A DNA stretch of 64,000 bases, from contig WFMF01000005.1 in assembly GCA_011033025.1 (NCBI GenBank), positions 310,001-374,000 of the forward strand, in the 5' to 3' direction. A program made the translations under genes and the position numbers. The stretch comes from Beroe forskalii (lineage: Eukaryota > Ctenophora > Nuda > Beroida > Beroidae). How positions within the stretch are numbered: position 1 is the stretch's first letter; each line of letters starts with the position of its first letter. Under the pieces are notes generated by a model. That model was not told the DNA's origin. It was given only the letters and a program-made list of their open reading frames with translations, and did not search any database. Below are positions 12,201 to 21,230 of this stretch, one piece after another.

Positions 12201-15200
12201 AATGTGTTTGACCAGCTTATAAATCACGCAACTCTTATAAAAATTTCTTATTTATTGCATCGCTTTTTAGCTTTCATTAATTTTTCATTACTCCAAATTC
12301 GAACGGGCATGTAATTAGTTCTTCCTTGAAGATTTATAATACTTAGTGAATTTGAACATTTATCTCTTGTACTGCGCCCAATGAATAGTGTACATCGGTA
12401 CTTGTAATTTGTCATAAGCAATGTACGAATTCTTTAAACACGGTCACACGACGAGCAACTTATCCTGTGTGTAATAAGCCAAGAGAACTATTTACATAGT
12501 TTATTTCATTCCAGGGGTCTTCCTTACTTTCAAACTACTTTTAACCTGCATATCTTTGTCCCAACCCTCACATAACGCCCTAGTATCCGAACAGTATAAC
12601 GCATGGTAGTGCCACTCATTCATCTGTATTATGGTCGCAGATATTTTCTTGTGTTTGAAAAGACCTTCGCTTGAAACTCGTTAAGTGTGCAAACCTTTCG
12701 GTAAATAAAACCTCGGTTTTCGGCCTCGGTCTTCATGCGATAATGCAAACCCTTCATTAATGCATTTTATCAAGGCATCTCCGAGTCTTTGAACTACGTA
12801 AAAAGTACTGTAAAGTTTTAGCACTCCTCGATTTTCTTTATTTTATGTTAAATTGATCCCATGGTATTACATTGTATTCGCTCTATTCACTTTTAGAGCT
12901 TCAAGAAACTTTAAAGCTCTGCCCCACAGATATTGAATACATTAAAATCGCTTTTTTTTTTATTTCAATATTTCAAAGAAAGTACTACAATACATAATGT
13001 ATGGTATGGTGCCTTATTGGCGCCATGAAAATGCTTAGCATGGACCTGGAAAGAATAATAGCAGCTGCGATGTGATGCGTTTGGTTGTTTCAGTTACTTA
13101 CGTTGTAAGATTGTAGTAGTATTTTGTTCATATATATGTTTTCTTTTCAACTTAGAATTTTGAAACCTTTTCTGTGAATTTGTTAAAGAATTAAGTAATA
13201 TTAGCCCCCATCCGAAGGACCATGTGCAAGCCATTCTCCAGCCCTAGCCCCGGGTACGACTAATCATTGTTTTAAGTTCACTACGATTAAGTATTCGCTG
13301 GCTTCATCTGAATTTACTTTGCAATATTCTTGAGAATCCAGGACCAAAGTATTACCGGCCTGTCTGGCCTCCTTGTCAGCGTGTCCGTGGTGTCTCGACC
13401 TTTTTATGCGCAGCGTGTTTCGCGCACTGCCGTACCTAAAAATTACCCAACCGCGGCGTAAATCACTGTGCCTCAAAAGGTCGAGTCAACACTGTTACTG
13501 CAGTTACCTGTTTGGATTACAATATTGATGAAACTATAACCATCACGAACTTTTGGCAGTATTTTCATGGCGCTTGTAAAACCATTTCCTGTTTCAGGCA
13601 CACCTCACCTCAGACAGAGACCATCCAGCTGGACAGAACTTCTACTGATTCCCTAAACAGGTGCGATTTACTTCATTAATGGTATTATTGTGATGATCAA
13701 ACTCGTGGAACGTCTTGTTTCCTACCCCCAAATTGCCCCCTCCCCCTTAAACTGTCCCGAAATTCGCCCAAAGGTGTGCCCTTACTTTTCACAATTTCTC
13801 ATACTTTGGAAAAACATGATCAGGAGCCGAAGATTACCCTATTCCTATACACAACCCTCCATGTCATCTCCTCAGATCTAACGTAGTGATAGAGACTGCT
13901 CCGCGACCTGTACAGATTGATGAGTTGTTGGAGAGTGGTATGTTCACTACTGCTACCGGGGAGAAAGCTATTCCAGCCCAGGTTGGTGTCACGTGACCAG
14001 TTTGTAAACAATTGTTCAAACCCACTTTTTATTTGATGCATCTCTGATAAACCAGAGATGTGAGGGTTTCTATGGTTGTGAGTACCGATCATTGTCAGTT
14101 TTCTGATCGTATTTGTCACATAATTAACTTATTGAGTATCTTGTTTAGATGATACTTAGATAATCTGTTAATTCTGCAGATTACTCGACATCCGGTGCAA
14201 GTCAGCTCGATGCCTCTCAGCTTCTACCCCTCTTCCTCCCACCACGCTCCTCACCCAATCACGCAACCCCTCACGCGTGATATCACGCAGCCCCTCACGC
14301 GTGATATCACGCAGCCGCGTGACGCCTCACGTGACATCACACCTAACCAGTACCCGTCCTACGTGGTCACCCCGCAAGTTCTCTACAACCCGGATGCCTT
14401 TGCTCGTGAGATGCACAACATGTCGCAGATACGACGTGATCCCGTGTCATCCCAACCTGTTCGTGTTCCGGTGATGCGGGAAATAACGTCCCTCCAACGT
14501 GAACCTGGACTTCTACCAACTGATATAAGTTCAATGTCACGTGACATTAACGCGTTACCACGTGACATTAACGCGTTACCACGTGACATGGCATCCTTAC
14601 CACGTGACATGACGCAGATACCACGTGACCAGATGGCGCTGGACATGCGTCACCTGCCCAGAGTGGAGCACGACATCTCGGAGATCAGCAACGCTTCGTA
14701 CCCCGGACCCACCCCAGGGACCCCTTACTTCCCTACCTCGCTGCCATACTCACAGCCGGAGGTGAGTGGGAGAAAAGTCTTCAAATTCAGTAGCCTCTGC
14801 CTCAATTTAGTACTTTTGATCTAAATTCTCCTTACCCTAATGTAGATGTTAGAAACTTATGAAAATAATAGCATACCCTTTGGTGAAACTGAATAGCACG
14901 TATCTTTCCGGAGATGTTGGATCCAAGATTCAGCAGCAGCGTCACCTCGAGGCTTGAGCCACCAGTTGCAGCCCGCCTTGAGCCACCAGTTGCCGCCCGG
15001 ATGGAGCCACCGGTTCCCGCCCGCATGGAACCACCTTCTGCGCCGCTGTACCCGGATTGTAACGAACCGAACTTCGCTCCGCACAACATTTACCTACAGA
15101 GCAACACCTTCCAATACACTCGCCCCATTCCTCAGGTGGGTCCGGGGGGTTCAGTTGTTGTGGCTTAAGTAGTTACACTTAAATATTTATACCAAAATAC

Positions 15201-15408
15201 TGATAGGACTTTTCCAGTGCTGAGCACTGAGCACAAAAGTACATCGTTTTCGCTTTTAGTTTTATGAGATTTTAATCATCTTTCTAAATCTATGTTTTAA
15301 AATAAATAACCCTTTTCTATTCAGGCCCCGTCTGGACCCCTGATAGGAAACTACCTGCGGTATTTGGAGGATGACCAAATGTACTACGATGCAAACAGAG
15401 TGAGCTGA
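6222..15408 (+). CDS. alpha-class bHLH-PAS transcription factor (HIF/SIM/Trachealess-like), 5' end missing
   Basis: Exons with matching phases: 6222-6379, 7983-8053, 8214-8437 (start could be 8202), 9130-9308, 9503-9606, 9861-10042, 10213-10319, 11320-11473, 13598-13660, 13876-13981, 14180-14761, 14914-15135, 15325-15408 (TGA). This gives about 744 residues; the start-codon exon was not found. Seen: bHLH with a RERR basic region and LDKLTVVRL in helix 2; a poorly conserved PAS-A beginning ILPGFVIILSASGQVLYVSD; its end RRFFCRMKC; then PAS-B with FMTHHSLDMNYIFTD, GYLPEEVLGQSIYNFVHNDD, SGYYRLA and IVSINYIIG. The order and motifs match the HIF-alpha/SIM/Trh class, which pairs with ARNT on DNA. 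The C-terminal half is low complexity, with PRDINAL-type and EPPVAAR repeats. I see no LxxLAP hydroxylation motif and no HIF C-terminal activation motif, so oxygen regulation is not supported. Family assignment is firm; the subfamily is open. Confidence 0.8.
8383..8605 (+). repeat. duplicated exon end with its splice donor
   Basis: The last 36 bp of the third exon plus its donor (8402-8442) recur, near identical, at 8563-8603, about 161 bp downstream. The second copy has the same gtgagt donor. The exon also holds two variants of its own acceptor and start (cctcag then atcct, at 8208 and 8385). This is local segmental duplication around splice sites. Confidence 0.75.
9000..9118 (+). repeat. 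short intronic tandem repeat
   Basis: About five imperfect copies of a 20 bp unit (gttgctaggtgacatcactt) lie just upstream of the acceptor at 9129. Some copies lack part of the unit. No coding potential. Confidence 0.75.
10102..10156. repeat. small intronic hairpin
   Basis: Perfect 10 bp arms (gagctgtgca at 10102, tgcacagctc at 10147) are separated by 35 bp, in the short intron between two PAS exons. Possibly a relic of a miniature element. Confidence 0.5.
10452..11319 (+). repeat. minisatellite made of the PAS-B exon's acceptor and exon start
   Basis: About 19 tandem units of roughly 45 bp (41-54) fill the intron before the exon at 11320. Each unit has a pyrimidine tract, an atcag acceptor, the first ~22 nt of the following exon (tgctagacaagg then gtgagtgtat) and ctaacccc. 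The real junction is the last unit, where the exon reads on in frame. A higher-order duplication is visible: units at 10549-10836 and 10954-11196 are near identical, offset by 405 bp. Many units keep both a usable AG and a strong GTGAGTG donor 12 nt later. Minus-strand open frames of 80-95 codons here come from the repeat and are not genes. Confidence 0.92.
11474..13597. other. large intron of the bHLH-PAS gene
   Basis: AT-rich sequence without recognisable genes. A GGTCACGTGACC palindrome lies near 11680, and a small inverted-repeat element is at 13389-13489. Confidence 0.6.
13389..13489. mobile_element. miniature inverted-repeat element (ggtgtctcgacc family)
   Basis: About 100 bp bounded by ggtgtctcgaccttttt on the left and aaaaggtcgagtcaacac on the right. 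It has a GC-rich CpG-containing interior and no coding potential. A fuller copy with the same ends is at 43480-43629. The transposase family is unknown. Confidence 0.65.
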
Positions 15409-15455
15409 TTAGATCTGGAACTTGGGGAAAACTTTGAAGGTGTTAACTTAATGCA

Positions 15456-15461
15456 AATAAA
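15456..15461 (+). promoter_or_regulatory. polyadenylation signal AATAAA of the bHLH-PAS gene
   Basis: A canonical hexamer lies 48 bp after the TGA at 15406-15408, followed by a T-rich stretch. It fits a short 3' UTR. Confidence 0.6.
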
Positions 15462-15599
15462 GACCTTTATTTCATTAATTTTCGGATCAATATTTTGTTG
15501 CAAGTTGAGAATGGTAGAATTATATATTTATTTTCGTGAGATAAATATTGTCGTTATTAAATATTTTTTGAAATGAGAGTTATCAGTTTTATATTGACC

Positions 15600-16429
15600 A
15601 TTGTTTGAGAAACGCGCAAAGGCGCGAATAACTGAAACGGGGACACATATAATAGCTTCATAGTATTAGTATTACTATTAGTAGTATTATATTACGTCAT
15701 ACGTGGTAAGACTGGTTTTTACCTTAAGTTACCACGCGACGTACAGTTACCCGGTAATGTGTAAGGTAAAGTTAAACTGGATACAAAAATATTGACGTTC
15801 AGATCTGTGAAGTGTGACGTCACGAGGTCACTCAAGTTGAGCGACTTCCCCTAACCAGGGGTGTCGCGAAACGCGGCACGCGTGCGTAAAACTAGGAATC
15901 TGGTTAGAGCAATTGAGCGACGACACAGCTCTGAACGTTGAGTCTCCGCGCTGTTTAGTGATTTATTTGCCTGGCCCCCTCCCGTTGCAGACATGAACGT
16001 CCGGCCGCAACTGTTAATTTACCAATTACGCCTCCGCAGCGCGCCATTTTTTTCGCGGGGAAGACGACCCTCCAAATTTCCGAGTGTTGTGCGCTAGGGA
16101 TGGATTTGCCCTAACCAGCGCTTGCCAGGCGTTGCCTGGCGCGCGCGCGCCCCGACTCGCAGAAAAAATGGGGCAGGCAACGTCTGGCAAACCAGCGCCT
16201 TGCCAGACGTTGCCTGCAGCGAGTCGGGGGCGCGCGCTTCGTGCGTGCGAGGGGGCCAGGCAACGCTTGGCAAACCAGCGCCCTGGTTTCGCGCACGGAT
16301 TGCTAAACACGTATATCCCTGTCTGCGTTGCGCGGCGCTTCCTCAGCGCCGCGCGCGTACGCACACCGGCACACCTATGCGGGCTTAGGAAGCGTACGGA
16401 GTGCGCGGCGCGGCACTCCACAAACTCCA
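15600..16429. repeat. GC-rich palindromic repeat region
   Basis: An abrupt change to CpG-rich, GCGC-rich DNA between AT-rich flanks. Within it, nested inverted repeats surround ccaggcgttgcctgg and gactcgc/gcgagtc around 16110-16280. The segment from gctaaacacgtatatccctg to cacacctatgcgggcttagg (16302-16388) recurs in the 44.0-44.3 kb cluster. Open frames on both strands here are GC artefacts with no family match. Confidence 0.7.
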
Positions 16430-16836
16430 TCGTAGGATGTTACCCTACCCGCGCGCGCGGCGCAACGTTCCACATTTGGACGTCACTTTGCAACCTCGCC
16501 ATCCAGTCAGAAGAAATAGACGGGGCAACGTCCGTCGACAAACTCCACAACGATCTAGTAGGCAAAACCCCCTTAGCAGTCTTAGCACAGCGTAATAGTG
16601 TAATTTGCATATTGTATAATTAGGGTAGGTGTAAGAGGTACTCCGTAGTATAACGGTAATTGGATTATGAACTGGGTAATTGCGGGTCAGTCTCCCATAT
16701 AAACGGGAGCCTTCATTATCTATGACATCGACGGGCGATGTCCGTCCCTTTCTTCTGACTTGTTGGTTGACGCAAAGTGACGTCCAAATGTGGAACGTTG
16801 CGCCGCGCGCGCGAGGGTAGGGTAACATCCTACGAC
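16430..16836. repeat. inverted repeat with arms of about 110 bp
   Basis: The arm at about 16430-16546 (tcgtaggatgttaccctacc, then GC-rich, then cacatttggacgtcac) returns as its reverse complement at about 16726-16836. The ~180 bp loop contains the left end of a telomere-like-core element. This looks like insertion of one element into, or beside, another. Confidence 0.8.
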
Positions 16837-17106
16837 TATGACAATGACGCTTTTCTACGAAAAGCGCGCGCAAGCGCGAACAAACAGGGACACGTAACAT
16901 GTGGTAAGGACGTCACTCAGAAAAATATAATTAAGCGCATCTGGCGCTTTGAGCAGTAAGGTTAGAGTTCTGGTTGGGGTCAGGATTTGTTAGGTTTAGG
17001 ATAAGGATTAAGGTTAGGGTTTTGGTTAGGGCAATGGTTAGGTTTAATATACAGAAAAATTGACGTTTAGATCTGTGACGTCACTCAGAGCCGTTTATAT
17101 GGGAGA
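16691..17106 (+). mobile_element. telomere-like-core MITE, copy A (interrupted)
   Basis: The terminal inverted repeats are tctcccatataaacgg at 16691 and its complement ending at 17106. Inside the left end is cattatctatgac. The right part has gacgtcactcagaaaaat, a core of degenerate GGTTAG hexamers (16960-17050), and acagaaaaattgacg. About 170 bp of unrelated inverted-repeat arm sits between left end and core. Three relatives are at 43.7-45.0 kb. Non-coding. Confidence 0.75.
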
Positions 17107-17824
17107 CATACCCAATTGCGTCGGTGTGTGAACCTCATGATACGAACTCTCTATCACGACGTTCACATGCAACAGTAAATGCGAAAATCAAGTTCCTAGT
17201 ACAATTGCCATTCCGTTCTATTAGTACCGTTGATATTTGAGTGAAGCTGATACCGTACGATTCTTGGGTCCATTTTGTATGATAGTGTAGTCAATACTGT
17301 CAGTACTGACTCATGTTGATTGAATAATTTTATTATCTGTTATGCTAATCAACTTATAATCTTCAGAATATGGTTGAAAATGAATGTTGATAAAGTCGGC
17401 GGCAAATGAAAATACACTTGACTGGACAAATGTGGATCTTCTATGGCCAAAATAAAAAGAATTGCTCATTCAAACCGGCTGAGGGTCGTCCAGCATGTCA
17501 TTTTATGATAAGTTAAGCCATTTTCAGCCGGCCCAAATGATTGATTTTTCTTATTTTGCGGATAGAAGACACTCAAATTTTCAGTCAAATGTATTTTCAT
17601 TTGCCGTCGATATTAGAACATTTGAAAATTTCCATCCTATTTATCATAAAACTTTAAAACATAACAAAATCTAACTTTTATGAGCAAATTCCATTGAATG
17701 CAATTTAAATTCTGAAATCTCAGGGATGCTTCTAATTGAATATGGTATTCTCGAAACTGGCAGTAAACCAGCGGTGTAAAGTAGATCTGATTTGAATCCA
17801 TTTTTGCATTCTTAGTGTTTTACT
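17107..17824. other. no recognised gene
   Basis: AT-rich intergenic DNA. A loose inverted repeat is visible (aaatgaaaatacacttgact near 17404 and agtcaaatgtattttcattt near 17582). Otherwise nothing. Confidence 0.5.
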
Positions 17825-18185
17825 ATGGGGTCCCCCTCAGTCAATGCTAAAAGCAATCAAGTTCAACACGAATATGGTAAACTATTCCAAATTCTTGGGC
17901 CATTATATTTAAATGCAGCTTCAGTTCTAGAAAAATTAGGCTTAGGAGGAATTTTCAGAAGGAAAAAGTCATTGTCTAATCTAACACTGACTCTTTTTAT
18001 GTCCCGTACTGATATAAGATCACTCAAATATTTAGGAGCAAGATTGTTAACACATTTAAATACTAAAAGAGCTGTCTTAAATTTCACTCTATAAAGAACA
18101 GGCAGAAAATGAAGTTCTTTCAAGTAAGGGCTTATTGATGTCCATTTTCTTTTACCAGTTAGCTTGCATATGAACCTGACTATAT
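17825..18185 (-). pseudogene. 3' end of a non-LTR retrotransposon (LINE) reverse-transcriptase ORF
   Basis: Read on the minus strand, the frame gives KLTGKRKW, LKELHFLPVLYRVKFK, LLVFKCVNNLAPKYLSDL and GPRIWNSLP before a stop. This string of motifs is the characteristic C-terminal end of CR1/L2-type LINE ORF2 proteins. Only the last ~110 residues remain, with no catalytic domain, so it is a truncated dead copy. It abuts the start of the intronless ORF at 18186, on the opposite strand. Confidence 0.8.
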
Positions 18186-20894
18186 ATGATTACTTTAACT
18201 TCTTGGTTTCAGGATATGTTTTATGACAGTGATGATGACAGTGATGATGGAATTTACCTTTATCCTGGAATGAATGGGTTCTGGGATTATGAAATTGAAT
18301 CAAGTCTTGATTTCAATGATTGGATTGGATATGACTCAGACAATTTTTATTTAGGGCCCTCAGATGATAGTTTTTCTCCAGATGGAAGTTTCCATGTCTT
18401 TGATGAATTCAATGAAACATGTCATAGCCCTACTTTTTTTCCTGACAAAAAGAAATTCCCTATTGCTTTTGCAAGGCAGGTATCAAAGATGAAATCAACT
18501 ATTATATTGTCATCATCTGATTATCTTTCCAACAATTACCTAGGGAATATTTCACGAAAGCTTGAAATACCCATTTTTGAGCAACTCTGGGAATGTACAT
18601 TGTATCTGAAAGAAATTGTGGATGTAGCATTGAGTAGGATTGAACATACCAAGGAAACATCATCTTTGAGTGAAGGTATTTTGGAACTATGGAATAATTC
18701 AGTAAAACATTTGTCAGTTTTGAAATATGATGAAAAAATGTGTAAAAATTGGCATGTTTGGTGTAATGATACAATTATTGAAAAGATTCAATCATTAATT
18801 CCATTTTCCTTACCATACACTGCATGGGAAGTGGTAATGTCACATCTAAGCAATAGTCCAAATCAAAGTACAAGAATTCTTTCCACTAAATTAGGAAGCT
18901 TATCTGATAATATGTTGGAACAGGTAGTAGAAAGGTTTTTTGTTCAGGACTGCATTCTAGCTGCTGCTAATGTGGTTATTGTCATCTATAGGCTTCTTTA
19001 TGGCAGAGCATCCTGCACAGATGAAGATATGATTAGACTTATGCTTTCCTCCTTTTTATCTGATTTTTCCAGTATGATGGAGCGTTTGTCATCCTTCTTA
19101 GAGAATTCTAAGTCTTCTTCAAGGTGTGTAAACCACTCCACCAAGAACCAGCTTTCATTGTATTTGGGTGACCACTTACAAGATCTGCAATTGATTGGCT
19201 CTGAAGTTGACATTTTAAAATTAGTTGGCTGTAACTCTGGTAGATTCTTTCATCTATTGATACCAAGCTCAGAAAGAGATGCTCATTTTCTTATTTGTTT
19301 AGATAAAAACTGTTTGACATCTGAACAAAGTGTAAGTTTTCGACTTATCTCTGGGCCTCTTTTATTCAAAGATGAGCCTTTACTTTTCAGTTGGGATGAA
19401 ATAGTCGCTGTTGTTTATTGCAAGGATGACTTGCATGATAAAACTATTGAAGTTTGGAATATATCTGATGAAGTAGCATCATGTTCCAATGAGTTTGGTA
19501 GTGAACTCATTTTTAGTTCTAGTATAAAGGACATTTTAAAGACCTGCAAAAGTCATTGCTTAGACTCAAATTCAGTCACATTGAGTATTGGGGGCATAGT
19601 AAATGTTGGAGACTCAATAAAGATAGTCTTTACCATTTTACCATTATCCAAATCAGAAAACTTAAAATTCAACACCCCTGCATGTTTGATTGCTGAGTTT
19701 CAATCAATGAAACTTGCTCCAAAACTCTCCTGCTCTCACAGTCAATTAGAACCTCACAGCCAGTGTTTAGGATTCCATGAAAGTGTGGCATATATCATGA
19801 ATTATGAGACTAACACACTCTTTGCTCATGATTTGAAATCAACCACAAATCCAGTTGTAAAACAGGCTGGCATTGAATATAGTGATAATTGGAAAATACT
19901 GTTTGATGAGAGCCCAGATGTAAATAAATTTATTCTGCAAAGTGGTGACCATTTTCAAATAAGATTACTTGATGAAAAAATGACCCTTATTAGTGACATT
20001 AAGCTGAACTTTGGTACTTTGTTGAATGATCATCTTGACAAAATACAATTTCAAGTTTGTGATGATATTTTGTATGGGTATATAAATCTGCAGAACGACC
20101 TTTATTCAACTGAATCAGTCTACCTAAATTCTAATACTAAGTTTGAATTGCAGTATGATGAATTTCTGGAGAAGCATTTTTCAAACTCAGAGATATTCCA
20201 CTTCTCCATTGACTTACGGAGTGAAAACAAAGATATAGTTTACCTAGATTTCTGGAGATCTAGCATGAAGTGCCATCTAGGCGATTTCATTTTCCTTGGT
20301 GATTCTTACATTCAGTTTTGTTTGACTGGATTCAATGATGACAAAGAATTGGTTCAGCTGAGAATGCTTGTAGATCTTGATGATGTATATTATGATAATG
20401 ATTCAATTTCTGCTCCTTCTTCTCACTTAGAGTTTTCTACTATCCAGTTTTTTGATGAAATTCATGATCTTACAGAATTAATGAAAGAGAAAGCTGAAAA
20501 GATCTTATCTGCATACAAACAAGAGCAGGAAAAAATCGAAGAAGAAAAGAAGCATCAAATGGAACTCATTGAAAAAATGAATAAAGAAAGAGAAAAAAGG
20601 GAGATCAAAGAGAAAGCGCAAAGAGAAAAAACAGAGCAAAAAATGTCTCAATTGAAGGAAAAGATTACACAAGGGGCTGTCTTCACATCAACCATCAATG
20701 CTTGGTTGTCTTACAAGCATTATGGCTTTGCTTCCATAGAGGTTGGAAAGGTTAAGCAGAGTGTATATGTTCCTCAGAGTTGCGTAGCTAAAAATCAACA
20801 GCATCTTCTAAAACGAGGAAGTTCTATACAGTTCCAACTTACTTGGAATCCAATTCATCCTCGACCAAAAGCTATAAACGTGAAATTTGTATAG
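18186..20894 (+). CDS. unrecognised 902-residue intronless protein with C-terminal cold-shock-like domain
   Basis: One uninterrupted 2.7 kb frame in a window where host genes are cut into exons of about 60-600 bp. The start at 18186 is the first ATG; ATG at 18216 (MFYDSDDDSDDG) follows a possible acceptor (ggtttcag) and is an alternative. Seen: a very acidic N-terminus (residues 10-60); a helical region (about 110-300); a beta-rich region (about 340-740) with blade-like phrases such as LLFSWDEIVAVVY and IEVWNISDEV, perhaps a propeller; a Lys/Glu coiled coil (about 765-835); and a C-terminal segment GAVFTSTINAWLSYKHYGF...VYVP...GSSIQFQL...KAINVKF. That last part follows the cold-shock/OB-fold pattern for nucleic-acid binding. 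Third codon positions are strongly A/T, unlike the dynein exons. Possible origins are a retrogene, a transferred gene or a domesticated element. Function unknown. Confidence 0.6.
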   Translation: MITLTSWFQDMFYDSDDDSDDGIYLYPGMNGFWDYEIESSLDFNDWIGYDSDNFYLGPSDDSFSPDGSFHVFDEFNETCHSPTFFPDKKKFPIAFARQVSKMKSTIILSSSDYLSNNYLGNISRKLEIPIFEQLWECTLYLKEIVDVALSRIEHTKETSSLSEGILELWNNSVKHLSVLKYDEKMCKNWHVWCNDTIIEKIQSLIPFSLPYTAWEVVMSHLSNSPNQSTRILSTKLGSLSDNMLEQVVERFFVQDCILAAANVVIVIYRLLYGRASCTDEDMIRLMLSSFLSDFSSMMERLSSFLENSKSSSRCVNHSTKNQLSLYLGDHLQDLQLIGSEVDILKLVGCNSGRFFHLLIPSSERDAHFLICLDKNCLTSEQSVSFRLISGPLLFKDEPLLFSWDEIVAVVYCKDDLHDKTIEVWNISDEVASCSNEFGSELIFSSSIKDILKTCKSHCLDSNSVTLSIGGIVNVGDSIKIVFTILPLSKSENLKFNTPACLIAEFQSMKLAPKLSCSHSQLEPHSQCLGFHESVAYIMNYETNTLFAHDLKSTTNPVVKQAGIEYSDNWKILFDESPDVNKFILQSGDHFQIRLLDEKMTLISDIKLNFGTLLNDHLDKIQFQVCDDILYGYINLQNDLYSTESVYLNSNTKFELQYDEFLEKHFSNSEIFHFSIDLRSENKDIVYLDFWRSSMKCHLGDFIFLGDSYIQFCLTGFNDDKELVQLRMLVDLDDVYYDNDSISAPSSHLEFSTIQFFDEIHDLTELMKEKAEKILSAYKQEQEKIEEEKKHQMELIEKMNKEREKREIKEKAQREKTEQKMSQLKEKITQGAVFTSTINAWLSYKHYGFASIEVGKVKQSVYVPQSCVAKNQQHLLKRGSSIQFQLTWNPIHPRPKAINVKFV

Positions 20895-21230
20895 GAGCAC
20901 TGTGCTCCACAACATACTAAAATGTAGATCTTGGATTTGAATAGAAATATTGAATCGAATTATTTGCTTGTATTTAACTCATTAAATTTTTAATGTCTAA
21001 TAAGGATAAATTGCAATATAAGTGTACTCTCCTTCAGAATCAAAGTTTTAATATTGATCAAATTGATGTCTTAAAATTGCTAGATTCAATGTTAGCCAGT
21101 TTTGGTAATATTCACCAAATTGTTTATTGTAATTCAGAGTTTTAAACCTTAGGATTCTACGTTAATGTTATTGTTATTAACTTATAAATTAATTGCAATT
21201 GTTTACTTTTTACTTGAAATATTGTTTTAA
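20895..21230. other. AT-rich spacer
   Basis: 3' flank of the intronless ORF, up to the MULE-like element. No canonical AATAAA was seen and there is no other structure. Confidence 0.5.

Noticed and set aside
16026..16959. Several open frames of 60-179 codons on both strands
   Set aside because: GC-rich palindromic repeat DNA lowers stop-codon frequency; frames overlap on both strands and match no family.
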